From Thermocaproicibacter melissae (GTDB lineage: Bacteria; Bacillota; Clostridia; Oscillospirales; Acutalibacteraceae), in NCBI RefSeq assembly GCF_024498295.1, contig NZ_CP101827.1, positions 1,120,001 through 1,184,000 on the forward strand: 64,000 nucleotides of DNA, read 5' to 3'. Position 1 is the first letter of the stretch. Every line of letters begins with the position of its first letter. The notes beneath the pieces were generated by a model. It was not told the DNA's origin. It saw only the letters and a list, made by a program, of their open reading frames with translations, and did not search any database. Both the position numbers and the translations under genes were made by a program. Positions 34,723 to 43,850 of this stretch are shown here, in pieces.

Positions 34723-35771
34723 GCGATCTTCTCCTTTTCCGCAATCCAAATCAGCTTCGCCAGCAGCTCCTCGAGCACCAGCCTGCGGTCTCCGCGCGAG
34801 CTTTTCAGCGCCACATCGGCTTCCAGCAAGGCGTCAAGGCTTTGGCGAATCATGGGCGTTGAAAAGCGCTTCGCTTCGTATGCCGCGTTGTTCAGACGAA
34901 ACTCCTTGCGAGCGTAGTCAAAATATTTCGCCGGCTCCTGCGCGGAGAATCCGCTCTGAAGCGAAGCCTTCACACGGTAGATATCGAGATACGCCCCCGA
35001 GAGGACCGCCAAGATGGAAACCGGTTCTTCATTCTGCTGAAAAAGCTGACCGAGGATCGTATAGGCACGGTCGCTGGCGCCCGCGAGAATCGCTTTGGAA
35101 AGGTCAAAGACACGCGCCTCTAGATTCCGGACCGTCATGGAATCGACCGTCTGCGCGGTGATTTCGCCGCTGCCGGTGTAAGCGCACAGCTTTTCGAGTT
35201 CGTTCAGCGCGGTTTGCAGATCCGTGCCGCAGAGTGAAAGCATTCTCGCGGCGTTCTGGCGGGTTATTGTGCACCCGCGCTTTTCCGCGCAGGCGCAGAT
35301 GAATTTTTCTATCTGCGCCTGCGAAAGGCGGCGGAACGGAACCGTAACCCCGATTTTATTGGCGGTCGTGAGGAACTTTTTCCAAGTTTTATCGCGCTTC
35401 TCGTCAAAATTGAAGGAGAGAAGGTAAATCACCAGAACGCAGGTGTCGGGAAGGTCGGAAAGAATTTCTTCGAGTTTTTTCGCATCTGTGCTTCGCAGGG
35501 CGCCAACGTCGAGGTCGGAGACTGCCACGCATTTTCGCTCCGCCATGACGGGCATCGCTTCTACCGCTGCAGCGATGGAATCCATATCCGCCTCACAGCC
35601 GTCGAATTTCTGAAAATTGAAGTCGCGCAGGCCTTCCGCGGAAGCTTTGGCAATCAGCCGCTGGGCATAATGCTCCACCATGTATTTTTCTTCGCCGTAA
35701 AGAAAGTACAGCTTGGCAAAGTTATTTTTTTCAATTTGCTTTTTCAGCTCCGCTTCGGTTATTTCAGGCAT
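34719..35771 (-). CDS. holA: DNA polymerase III subunit delta
   Basis: A 350-residue clamp-loader subunit. The N-terminal AAA-like domain starts KLYFLYGEEKYMVEHYAQRL (degenerate P-loop), then CVLVIYLLSFNFDEK and the lid region AARMLSLCGTDLQTALNELE. A helical collar (EPVSILAVLSGAYLDIYRVK) ends the protein. Delta opens the beta sliding clamp. The neighbourhood comEC-holA is common in bacteria. ATG at 35771 with GGGAGG upstream; the comEC stop is 1 nt before. Confidence 0.94.
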   Translation of the reverse strand: MPEITEAELKKQIEKNNFAKLYFLYGEEKYMVEHYAQRLIAKASAEGLRDFNFQKFDGCEADMDSIAAAVEAMPVMAERKCVAVSDLDVGALRSTDAKKLEEILSDLPDTCVLVIYLLSFNFDEKRDKTWKKFLTTANKIGVTVPFRRLSQAQIEKFICACAEKRGCTITRQNAARMLSLCGTDLQTALNELEKLCAYTGSGEITAQTVDSMTVRNLEARVFDLSKAILAGASDRAYTILGQLFQQNEEPVSILAVLSGAYLDIYRVKASLQSGFSAQEPAKYFDYARKEFRLNNAAYEAKRFSTPMIRQSLDALLEADVALKSSRGDRRLVLEELLAKLIWIAEKEKIA

Positions 35772-35772
35772 T

Positions 35773-37992
35773 TTACTTTTCCCTCCCGACGGACAGTTTT
35801 CGTTCCCCCGTCATATTCAGCACAAGATTTCCGTATCCGCCCGTCCAGACGGCTCGCCGTGCGGCCACAACGTCATGATTTTTCCGGAGTGTCTCATTTT
35901 CCATAGAGAAAACGGTACAGACCGGCGAAACATCTTCGAGCGCGGACGACGCGGACGCGACGACAAGGAAATCCGGAGTCTTCCAGTTCGCAGGCAGGCT
36001 CTTCACCCCGTCCGGACACAGAAGAACCGAAACGCCGTCAGACGTAATCCGCGCCGCTGTGGCCTTCCCCGCCTGCACCAGTTGAATTTTTACACGATTC
36101 CACACCGTACATTCCGCCTGCGACACAAACGGAATCAGCAGACTGTTCTGCGCTGCCCGCCTGACGTATCCGTCCGCGGCCGCAGTTTCCTGAGCAACGA
36201 CCTTCACCGGACGGAAGCGAGCCGCTATCTCTTTCGCGCAAGTAAACTCATCCCGATTCTGCGTCAGCACCGCAATGCCGTCCAGCTTTGATACGTTTTC
36301 GCTGCAAAAGTGCGAGAGCAGTTTCCCCGAGTTATAACTGTCACATCCGACGACAAAAGCATGTCCGCCCCGCGTAAGCACGGCGCATATGCCGTCCCCG
36401 CCGTCAAGCAGCGTCAGGCGCGTCACATTCTGGCGAGACAGCTGAAACGAGCCGATGCCAACAAGCAACAAAATAAAGGAAAGGCAGGCCGCCTGTGGGA
36501 AGAGCCGTTTGCCCTTCGCGAGAAACAGGGCCGCGGCAAACAAAAGCAGTGTGCCCGCAAGCCAAAGCGTTACGAATCCCTGCGAAGCGGAAACAGACGC
36601 AAACGGCAGACGAGCAAGAAACGCCGCGCTCGCACGCATATATTTTGCAAGCAGACCCGAAACAAGGGCAAACGGCATGGCGAGAAACGTCTGCGGCAGA
36701 AGCAGCTGAAAAATTGCGGCTGCTGCGCCGAAGCACAAGAGGAGCGATGAAGGTACAAGTTCCAGAATATTTGCCAGCGGTGAAACGAGCGACATGGTGC
36801 CGAAGCTCAGAATGATGATGGGAAGCGTGAACAGCGTGGCGCCCACCGAAGTGGCAAGCACACCGTTTATTCCCTTCACAAGCGGGCTGAGCGCCCGTAC
36901 CCGGTCAAACTTCTTATTGAGGAAAGCTGTAACGGGTCGCGTGCAGACGATGAGGCCGAGCGTGGCAAAGAATGAGAGCAGAAAGCCGACATCCGCCGCG
37001 GAGTACGGATTGGAAATGCAAATCAGCAAAGCTGCCGTACATAGAGAGTTCAGCGGGTCCGCGCGGCGTGAAAACAGCGGACCGGCAAGAAACAGCAGGC
37101 ACATGACGCCGCTGCGCGTGACGGACGGAACGAAGCACGTTACCGCCATGAATCCGAGCACGCCGCCGGCTGCTGCAACAGACGCAGCCCGTTTCGGAAT
37201 CCGACAGAACAGCAGCAGAAAGATGAGCAGCTCCGCAATGGTCGACATATGCAATCCCGAAACAGAGAGAATATGCGAGACTCCGTCCGTTCGGAAATCG
37301 TCCATCAAGCTGTCTGAGAGGCCGCTTGTATCCCCCAGCAGGATACCCTTGACGAGCGACGTCTCCTCCGGCGGAAGCACTTCATCGAGGGCATTCAGAA
37401 GCTTTTGCCGTACGCAAAGCGCATAGTAATACGGCGGCTTCTCGCTAGGCGGCAATACTTCCAACGTTTCGCCCCACGGCGCGTAAGCGGAAAGCATGAT
37501 GCCTTTTGAGGCGTAATAACTGCGCGATGTGAAGCCGTCGCCGCCTGACGGAAGGAAGAAGCTAACTTTTCCGCTGACTCGGGAATACGGCCCGACATCC
37601 AGCTGACTCGAGGAGGAAAGGCGAATCTTGAAATTCTTGATTTCCTCTGCGTCGCTGACGTTGTCGACGCGAATTACATAGTACCAGCGGCCGTAGCGCT
37701 GTTCGGGCAGTTCACAGACGGTGCCGGTAATCTCCGCGGTTTTCCCATCGAGAGAACGGGGCGGTTCCACCGCCGTGCGGGAGTACAAGCAAAACGACGC
37801 AAGCGCAACAGCAGCCGCCGCAAAGGCGAGCGGAAAAACAACTGCCCGCCGGGTACGCCACCAAAAAAACGTAACGGCAAATCCGGCGAGACAGACCCAT
37901 AACAGAACAAACGACAGACTTGCGCCGAAAAAAACGGCGGCCGCAAGCGTCAGCAGATAGCAAAATCCCACCAACACCAGCGGTCGTCTCAT
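35773..37992 (-). CDS. comEC: ComEC/Rec2 family DNA-internalisation channel, with degenerate MBL domain
   Basis: A 739-residue membrane protein in the usual three parts. N-terminal helices and an OB-like DUF4131 domain (ITGTVCELPEQRYGRWYYVI) come first. The competence domain includes HILSVSGLHMSTIAELLIFL and SVTRSGVMCLLFL. The C-terminal metallo-beta-lactamase-like domain spans about 525-739. ComEC normally carries DNA across the membrane and degrades one strand. Here the MBL motif reads LTQNRDEF where active members have an HxxxDH-type metal motif, and the domain aligns poorly. It sits between a PRTase gene and holA. Confidence 0.9.
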   Translation of the reverse strand: MRRPLVLVGFCYLLTLAAAVFFGASLSFVLLWVCLAGFAVTFFWWRTRRAVVFPLAFAAAAVALASFCLYSRTAVEPPRSLDGKTAEITGTVCELPEQRYGRWYYVIRVDNVSDAEEIKNFKIRLSSSSQLDVGPYSRVSGKVSFFLPSGGDGFTSRSYYASKGIMLSAYAPWGETLEVLPPSEKPPYYYALCVRQKLLNALDEVLPPEETSLVKGILLGDTSGLSDSLMDDFRTDGVSHILSVSGLHMSTIAELLIFLLLFCRIPKRAASVAAAGGVLGFMAVTCFVPSVTRSGVMCLLFLAGPLFSRRADPLNSLCTAALLICISNPYSAADVGFLLSFFATLGLIVCTRPVTAFLNKKFDRVRALSPLVKGINGVLATSVGATLFTLPIIILSFGTMSLVSPLANILELVPSSLLLCFGAAAAIFQLLLPQTFLAMPFALVSGLLAKYMRASAAFLARLPFASVSASQGFVTLWLAGTLLLFAAALFLAKGKRLFPQAACLSFILLLVGIGSFQLSRQNVTRLTLLDGGDGICAVLTRGGHAFVVGCDSYNSGKLLSHFCSENVSKLDGIAVLTQNRDEFTCAKEIAARFRPVKVVAQETAAADGYVRRAAQNSLLIPFVSQAECTVWNRVKIQLVQAGKATAARITSDGVSVLLCPDGVKSLPANWKTPDFLVVASASSALEDVSPVCTVFSMENETLRKNHDVVAARRAVWTGGYGNLVLNMTGERKLSVGREK

Positions 37993-38018
37993 AAAACTCC
38001 CCCGTATTTCGTTGAACT

Positions 38019-38561
38019 TTATTTGAAGAAAAGCGGCAGAGGTTCCAGATAAATAATATCGCTGCGGTCCTTTGCGTCGCCTTCTGCGAGCACGGCCGCG
38101 CGGCCGACAATGTTGCCGCCATACATTCCGACGAGCTTCTCCATGGCTGCAAGCGATTCGCCGGTGCTGATAACGTCGTCAACAATCAACACGCGCTTGC
38201 CGCGCAGAACCTTTTCGTCCTCTTCCGAAAGGAAAAGCTTCTGGATATGATCCGTTGTAATGGACTTCACTTCGACGGAAATCGGGTTTCTCATATATAC
38301 CTTGACGCTTTTGCGCGCCACAACATATTTGCCGCAGCCCTGCCTTGCCATCTCATAGCAAAGCGGAATTCCCTTTGTTTCGGCGGTCACGACGACGTCG
38401 TGTTCCGGGCACTTTTTCAGAAGTGCGGCGGCGGTCTTCTCCGTCAGTTCCACATCGCCGAGCATGATGAAGCCGGCAATGTCGAGGTGCTCATTAATCG
38501 GGCAAATCGGCAGCTGCCGCTTGCAACCTGCAATCGTCATTTCATAGTATTTCCCGCTCAT
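38019..38561 (-). CDS. Type I phosphoribosyltransferase of unknown base specificity
   Basis: A 180-residue PRTase. The PRPP loop is VLIVDDVISTGESLAAME, and an upstream VVVTAETKGIPLCYEMARQG corresponds to the adenine/xanthine PRTase-like region. It could salvage a purine or act as a PurR-like sensor. It is 26 nt upstream of comEC and 50 nt downstream of the HIT gene, in the alaS operon. ATG at 38561. Confidence 0.85.
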   Translation of the reverse strand: MSGKYYEMTIAGCKRQLPICPINEHLDIAGFIMLGDVELTEKTAAALLKKCPEHDVVVTAETKGIPLCYEMARQGCGKYVVARKSVKVYMRNPISVEVKSITTDHIQKLFLSEEDEKVLRGKRVLIVDDVISTGESLAAMEKLVGMYGGNIVGRAAVLAEGDAKDRSDIIYLEPLPLFFK

Positions 38562-38611
38562 AATCAGAACGACCTTTCAAAATGTAATCGGCATCCGTGC
38601 GCAGCCTTCCA

Positions 38612-38950
38612 TCAGCCGGGAGGCCACTTCATCGAACGCCCGCCAAGCAGGTGGAAATGCAGATGCGGCACAGTCTGGCCGCCGTCTTTGCCTGCGTTGC
38701 AGACGATGCGGAAGCCGTCATCGAGGTGCTGCTCCGCTGCAAGCTTTGCAGCTACTTCGTAAATATGTGCGACAACACTGCTGTTTTCCGGCGTGATTTC
38801 AGCCGCAGAAGCAATGTGCTCTTTCGGGATAATCAAAATATGCACCGGAGCCTGCGGCTCAAGATCATAGAATGCAAGGACTTTGTCGTCCTCGTAGACC
38901 TTTTTGCTCGGAATCTCGCCTGCGGCGATTTTACAGAACACACAGTCCAT
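38612..38950 (-). CDS. HIT family (HINT-like) nucleotide hydrolase
   Basis: A 112-residue protein: MDCVFCKIAAGEIPSKKVYE, HILIIPKEHIASAAEI, and the histidine triad TVPHLHFHLLGG. HINT proteins cleave nucleoside phosphoramidates and adenylates such as aminoacyl-AMP, which fits its place right behind alaS. I use ATG at 38950 with AAAGGAGG upstream; the longer frame adds seven residues that include this site. Confidence 0.94.
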   Translation of the reverse strand: MDCVFCKIAAGEIPSKKVYEDDKVLAFYDLEPQAPVHILIIPKEHIASAAEITPENSSVVAHIYEVAAKLAAEQHLDDGFRIVCNAGKDGGQTVPHLHFHLLGGRSMKWPPG

Positions 38951-38987
38951 CGCGGAACCTCCTTTGCACAACGGTATTATTATAGCC

Positions 38988-41627
38988 TTATTTCAACATA
39001 TCCGCAACAATTTTTTCGGCTGCGGAAAGAGCATCATCAAGCTTTGAAACATCTTTTGCGCCGGCCATGGCACTGTCTGGGCGTCCGCCGCCGCTTCCTC
39101 CCGCGACTGCGGCAACGCTGCGGACAATCTTGCCCGCATGGGCACCCTTGGCCTGTGCGTCTTTGCCTGCGCAGGCAGCAATGTTAATCTTTTCTCCGTT
39201 CACGCCGGCAATAACGGCGACGCAGTTCTGCGAGCGTTCCAGCACCTTGTCGCACATTACGCGCAGGGCGGCAGGCTCCACACCGGAAAATCTTGCCGTG
39301 ATGAGCTGAACGCCCTTCACGTCTTTTGCGGAAGAGAACAGGCTTTCCACACGCATGGCAGCTAGCTTCGCATTGAGTGATTCGACTTCACGCTCTTTTT
39401 CTTTCAGTTCTGCCGACAGCTGGCCGATGCGGTGAACAAGTTCTGCGGGGTTGTTGAGCTTCAGTTCGCGGGCGGCGTCTTCTACCATCTGGGTTGTTTC
39501 GTCGAGCAGCGCAAGCACATTCGTTCCTGTTACAGCCTCAATACGGCGGACACCCGCAGCGACAGAGCTCTCGGAAACGATGCGGAATAAACCGAGCTGG
39601 GCGGTGTTTGAAACATGCGTACCGCCGCAAAATTCCTTCGAGAAATCTCCCGCGGAAACGACACGGACGACCTTTCCGTACTTCTCGCCGAACAGGGCCA
39701 TCGCGCCGAGCTTTCTCGCTTCTTCAATCGGCATCTCACGGCTCTCGACCGGAACAGCGCTCAGGATTTCGTGGTTGACAAGCTCCTCCACCTTTTTCAG
39801 TTCTTCCTTTGTGAGGGCGGAGAAGTGCGTGAAGTCAAAGCGAACGCGCTTGTCGTTGACAAGCTGGCCCGCCTGTTCCACATGCGTGCCGAGCACACGG
39901 CGCAGAGCTGCCTGCAGCAAGTGTGCCGCTGTGTGGTTGCGCATGATGGCGGCGCGGCGGTCTGCATTCACCGCTGCCTTGACTTTATCTCCGACGCGAA
40001 TCTCTCCTGCCTGAACCGCAACATGGTGCAAGAAATTCTTCGCTTGGTTCTTCGTTGTGTTTGTTACCTCGAGCACGGCATCTTCGGACTCGATGGAGCC
40101 GGTATCGCCGACCTGGCCGCCGCTCTCGCCGTAGAACGGAGTGCGGTCAAGCACGAGGAGAACCTCGTCGCCGGCCGTAGCGGATTCCACGCGCACGCCG
40201 TCGCGGACGATGGCAAGCACTTTTGCCTCGGCTTCCAGAGTCTCGTAACCGAGGAACTCCGTCTCCGGCACCCCGTCGAGGACATTGCTCTCACCGGCCC
40301 AAGCATCGGCGCCGGCGTTTTTACGTGCCGCGCGGGCACGTTCGCGCTGTTCGCGCATCAGTCTGCCGAACTCTTCCTCGTCCACCGTGAGGCCGCGCTC
40401 GGCAACGATTTCTTTTGTGAGGTCAATCGGGAAGCCGTAGGTGTCGCTCAGGCGGAACGCATCTTCGCCCGGGAACACGGTCTTGCCGCTCTTGACGGTC
40501 TCGTCCATGTAGCCGTTCAGCAACTGAAGTCCCTGGTCGATGGTTCTTGCGAAGCTTTCTTCTTCCACGCGAATGAGCTTCGTAATCATGTCGCGTTTTT
40601 CGGCAAGCTCCGGATAAGCGCCCTGATTCTCATGCACCACGGTATCGACAATCTTATACAGGAATGTCTCGTGCATGCCGAGGAGGCGTCCATGGCGCGC
40701 CGCACGGCGGAGCAGACGGCGAAGCACATAGCCGCGGCCTTCGTTGGAAGGCATCACGCCGTCGGCAATCATAAAGACGGCGCTGCGCATGTGGTCGGTA
40801 ATAACGCGCAGGGAAATGTCTTTTTTCTCGTCGTCGCCATAGTTGACGCCGGTCAACTTGGAAACTTGCTTCGTAATGTTCTGCACGGTATCGACAAGGA
40901 ACAGGTTGTCGACACCCTGCATAATGCAGGCAAGGCGTTCAAGGCCCATGCCTGTGTCGATGTTCGGATGCTCCATCGGCGGGTAGTTGCCCTTGCCGTC
41001 GCTGTTGAACTGAGAGAAAACGACGTTCCAAAATTCCACATAACGGTCGCAGTCGCAGCCTACGCCGCAGGTTGGCTTGCCACAGCCGTGTTCCTCGCCG
41101 CGGTCAAAATAAATTTCCGAGCAGGGGCCGCACGGGCCGGATCCATGCTCCCAGAAGTTGTCCTCTTTGCCGAGGCGCACAATGTGCGACGGGTCGACGC
41201 CGACTTCCTTTGTCCAGATGTCGTACGCCTCATCGTCGTCGATATAAATTGTCACCCACAGCTTGTCCTCCGGAAGTTCCAGCACCTTGGTGCAGAATTC
41301 CCATGCCCAAGCGATCGCCTCATGCTTGAAATAATCACCGAACGAAAAGTTCCCCAGCATCTCAAAGAATGTGCCGTGGCGGTCCGTAATGCCGACGTTT
41401 TCAATGTCGCCGGTGCGGATGCATTTCTGGCATGTGGTCACGCGCTTGCGCGGCGGCGTTACCTCGCCGGTGAAATATTTCTTCATCGGCGCCATGCCGG
41501 AGTTGATGAGAAGGAGACTGTTGTCGTCCTTCGGAATCAGTGAAAAGCTTGGAAGACGCAAGTGACCTTTCGATTCAAAGAACGAAAGATACATCTCGCG
41601 CAGTTCGTTCAATCCTGTCCATTTCAT
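38988..41627 (-). CDS. alaS: Alanyl-tRNA synthetase
   Basis: An 879-residue class II synthetase of normal length. The catalytic core starts MKWTGLNELREMYLSFFESK and includes HPNIDTGMGLERLAC. The editing domain has HTAAHLLQAALRR and CGGTHVSNTAQLG (zinc ligands). A C-terminal DHHA1/C-Ala domain ends in GGSGGGRPDSAMAG. It charges tRNA-Ala and clears Ser/Gly mischarging. ATG at 41627; the open frame to 41729 reads through the T-box terminator and is not coding. Confidence 0.98.
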   Translation of the reverse strand: MKWTGLNELREMYLSFFESKGHLRLPSFSLIPKDDNSLLLINSGMAPMKKYFTGEVTPPRKRVTTCQKCIRTGDIENVGITDRHGTFFEMLGNFSFGDYFKHEAIAWAWEFCTKVLELPEDKLWVTIYIDDDEAYDIWTKEVGVDPSHIVRLGKEDNFWEHGSGPCGPCSEIYFDRGEEHGCGKPTCGVGCDCDRYVEFWNVVFSQFNSDGKGNYPPMEHPNIDTGMGLERLACIMQGVDNLFLVDTVQNITKQVSKLTGVNYGDDEKKDISLRVITDHMRSAVFMIADGVMPSNEGRGYVLRRLLRRAARHGRLLGMHETFLYKIVDTVVHENQGAYPELAEKRDMITKLIRVEEESFARTIDQGLQLLNGYMDETVKSGKTVFPGEDAFRLSDTYGFPIDLTKEIVAERGLTVDEEEFGRLMREQRERARAARKNAGADAWAGESNVLDGVPETEFLGYETLEAEAKVLAIVRDGVRVESATAGDEVLLVLDRTPFYGESGGQVGDTGSIESEDAVLEVTNTTKNQAKNFLHHVAVQAGEIRVGDKVKAAVNADRRAAIMRNHTAAHLLQAALRRVLGTHVEQAGQLVNDKRVRFDFTHFSALTKEELKKVEELVNHEILSAVPVESREMPIEEARKLGAMALFGEKYGKVVRVVSAGDFSKEFCGGTHVSNTAQLGLFRIVSESSVAAGVRRIEAVTGTNVLALLDETTQMVEDAARELKLNNPAELVHRIGQLSAELKEKEREVESLNAKLAAMRVESLFSSAKDVKGVQLITARFSGVEPAALRVMCDKVLERSQNCVAVIAGVNGEKINIAACAGKDAQAKGAHAGKIVRSVAAVAGGSGGGRPDSAMAGAKDVSKLDDALSAAEKIVADMLK

Positions 41628-41673
41628 AGTCCTTTTTGCCCCATTTCCGGCGCGGCCGAATTTATGGCCGCGC

Positions 41674-41915
41674 AAAAAAATAAGACTTCCCCGCCCGTAT
41701 GGGACGGAAAAATCCGTGGTACCACCCAAATTGCGCCCAAATAAGGCGCCACTCTGGCCCCCTTAACGCGGGAAAACGCCGCACCTCATCGGTGCGAAGC
41801 TCCGGGCCGGCTGCGGCACGGCTTCCGCAGGAACCTCACACCAACGGTTCCCTCTCTTGAGCGGACTTCCCTGCTGCTCTGCCCTTCAGCGCTTTTTTCC
41901 TATTCAAAACACTTT
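41674..41915 (-). ncRNA. T-box riboswitch of alaS
   Basis: The minus strand has the antiterminator T-box sequence GGGTGGTACCACGG (its plus complement is at about 41714-41729). Upstream is a long folded stem I region with GAGAGGGAACC...GGTTCC. The bulge UGGU would pair with an ACCA 3' end, as in tRNA-Ala. Downstream a terminator hairpin (CCGTCCC...GGGCGG with flanking pairs) ends in TTATTTTTTT (about 41674-41683). Uncharged tRNA-Ala should allow readthrough. I could not place the GCN specifier codon with certainty. Confidence 0.93.
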
Positions 41916-41918
41916 TCA

Positions 41919-41947
41919 AGTATAAACCGGGCAAAGAGAAAAGTCAA
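41919..41947 (-). promoter_or_regulatory. Sigma-A promoter of the alaS T-box leader
   Basis: On the minus strand TTGACT (41942-41947), a 17-nt spacer and TATACT (41919-41924). Confidence 0.9.
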
Positions 41948-41949
41948 TC

Positions 41950-42238
41950 TTTCCCGGAGCTGATTTTGCCGGTTTTCCCTGCCGGAGTGGCGCCTCTTCA
42001 CAATCAACACTCTTTCATCCTCCGTTAACGCTTTCCGCGTCCTTCCTTCTGCGGCAACCATCCCACATGATGTTCAGCACCATCTGCAGCAGTTGCCCCG
42101 CCAGAAGGCCCATCTTTTCCAGCACTTCCGGAGTGCGTTTTGATAATATCATCCAATCTTTTTGTGCGCCATCTTTTCTTTTTGAGTGCCATTTCTTGCT
42201 CAACTTCGGAAACCTTTTGCCATTTTGCGCAGATGCGC
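41950..42238. other. Intergenic stretch upstream of the GH43 gene, with remnant of a small frameshifted ORF
   Basis: About 290 nt between the alaS promoter and the GH43 promoter. On the minus strand two overlapping frames look coding-like: one starting at ATG 42192 (MALKKKRWRTKRLDDIIK) and one ending near 42015 (TPEVLEKMGLLAGQLLQMVL, then NIMWDGCRRRKDAESV). Joined at the TTTT run near 42140 they would make one ~58-residue basic, helical protein. No family recognised. It may be a decayed gene, a sequencing error or chance. Confidence 0.3.
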
Positions 42239-42267
42239 TTGTCCGCTGAATCTGCACGGCTTACAAT
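42239..42267 (+). promoter_or_regulatory. Probable promoter of the GH43 gene
   Basis: TTGTCC (42239-42244), a 17-nt spacer and TACAAT (42262-42267), 42 nt before the GH43 start codon. The -35 is 4 of 6 to consensus. Confidence 0.6.
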
Positions 42268-42309
42268 GAAAACAATTGACAGGCCTCGCCAGAAAGGAGA
42301 TTCAGCCTT

Positions 42310-43839
42310 ATGATAGGAACGAACCCGATTCTTCGGTGTGATTTTCCCGACCCCGATGTCATACGGGTAGGAGACACCTACTATATGGTAAGCACCACCA
42401 TGCACTTCATGCCAGGCGGCGTGATTTTGCGCTCCTATGACCTGATTCACTGGGAAATTGTAAGTTATCTCTACGATGAACTGGAAAACACCCCGGAAGA
42501 ACGGCTGGAAGGGGAAAAATGCGCTTACGGCCAAGGAATGTGGGCCGGTTCCCTCCGATACCACAACGGCACGTTCTATGTATCTTTCATTGCAAACGAC
42601 ACGCACCGCACCTATCTGTTCCGCTCAAAAAACATTGAGGGTCCGTGGCAGAGGCAGAACATAGAAGGCTTTTACTATGACAGCTCACTCTACTTTGAAG
42701 ACGACCGCGTTTTTATCGTTCACGGCAACACGGAAATCTACCTGACCGAGCTGACTTCCGACCTGACCGGTCCGAAACCGGGCGGCCTCAACCGCCTGCT
42801 GGTACAGGACAGGAAGAACGCCGGCCTCGGCTACGAAGGCTCCCACTTCTACAAAATCAACGGGAAATACTATCTGTTCCTGATTCACTGGCCGAATGAC
42901 GGAACCAAGCGACGGGTGGAAACCTGCTTTGTTTCGGACTCCCTGGAAGGGGAATTCCGCGGGAAAGACATAATGGACGACGACATGGGATTTTTCAACC
43001 AAGGCGTCGCGCAGGGCGGAATTGTTGACACGCCCGACGGGAAATGGTATGCCATGCTGTTTCAGGACCACGGCGCAGTCGGCCGCGTGCCGGTTCTCGT
43101 TCCGATGCACTGGGAAAACGATTTTCCGGTTCTGGGCATCGACGGGAAAGCGCCAAAGCTAGTCGAAACAACCAGCACCCGCCCCGAACACCGTTACGAG
43201 CCGCTTTACGGCAGCGATGATTTCCAAAGCGAAACGCTGAAAAGTTTTTGGCAGTGGAACCACATTCCCAATCACGACCTTTGGTCGCTGACGGAGTGCC
43301 CCGGGCATCTGCGCATCCGCAGCGGTAAGCTCTGCACCAACGTCTGCCAAGCCGTGAACACGCTGACGCAGCGCACCGTATTCCCCGAATGTGAAGCATC
43401 GGTCACAGTCGACGGTAGCGGTCTTCACGACGGCGATTATGCCGGACTTTGCACGCTGCAGGGCTGCTACGCGTTTCTCGCCCTTACAAAAGAGAACGGG
43501 AAGTACTATCTTGCCATGGTGGCGCGGGAATTAGAGGACTGCGGCCCAACACCGAACCGCGTTATCACGGAACCGGGCAGAGAATATGCGCGGATTCCCG
43601 TGGACGGGCCGGTCGTTACGCTGAAGGCGAAATGTACTCTTCCCGGCAAGGACGACGAGGCAGAATTTTTCTACCTGCACAACGGCGAATGGAAAAAACT
43701 CGGCATTACGCACAAGCTCTTTTTCCGGCTGGACCAGTTTGTGGGCTGCCGGTTCGCACTCTTCCTCTTTTCCACAAAAACAGTGGGTGGAGTCGCAGAT
43801 TTCTTCGATTTTCGCTACGACTGTCCGCCTGAGGAATAA
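42310..43839 (+). CDS. Glycoside hydrolase family 43 protein (beta-xylosidase/arabinofuranosidase type)
   Basis: A 509-residue protein. An N-terminal five-bladed beta-propeller opens with NPILRCDFPDPDVIRVGDTY (general-base Asp in DPD). It continues with YDSSLYFEDDRVFIVHGNTE and YEGSHFYKINGKYYLFLIHW (catalytic-acid Glu region) and then GGIVDTPDGKWYAMLFQDHG. A C-terminal jelly-roll domain spans ~305-505. There is no signal peptide, so it should act on imported oligosaccharides. ATG at 42310 with AAAGGAG. It has its own promoter and a terminator, is flanked by minus-strand housekeeping genes, and has no transporter or regulator beside it. Exact substrate unknown. Confidence 0.92.
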   Translation: MIGTNPILRCDFPDPDVIRVGDTYYMVSTTMHFMPGGVILRSYDLIHWEIVSYLYDELENTPEERLEGEKCAYGQGMWAGSLRYHNGTFYVSFIANDTHRTYLFRSKNIEGPWQRQNIEGFYYDSSLYFEDDRVFIVHGNTEIYLTELTSDLTGPKPGGLNRLLVQDRKNAGLGYEGSHFYKINGKYYLFLIHWPNDGTKRRVETCFVSDSLEGEFRGKDIMDDDMGFFNQGVAQGGIVDTPDGKWYAMLFQDHGAVGRVPVLVPMHWENDFPVLGIDGKAPKLVETTSTRPEHRYEPLYGSDDFQSETLKSFWQWNHIPNHDLWSLTECPGHLRIRSGKLCTNVCQAVNTLTQRTVFPECEASVTVDGSGLHDGDYAGLCTLQGCYAFLALTKENGKYYLAMVARELEDCGPTPNRVITEPGREYARIPVDGPVVTLKAKCTLPGKDDEAEFFYLHNGEWKKLGITHKLFFRLDQFVGCRFALFLFSTKTVGGVADFFDFRYDCPPEE

Positions 43840-43850
43840 ACAAAAAATGA

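Noticed and set aside
39615-41543. 642-codon open frame on the plus strand opposite alaS
   Set aside because: Antisense shadow of alaS; long because of biased codon use in alaS, with no recognisable motif or ribosome-binding site.
41628-41729. N-terminal extension of AlaS
   Set aside because: It reads through the T-box terminator; family members start at the MKWTGLNELRE position.
42025-42606. 193-codon minus-strand frame overlapping the start of GH43
   Set aside because: Most of it lies antisense to the conserved GH43 catalytic blade. Only its last ~55 codons outside GH43 are discussed as a possible remnant.
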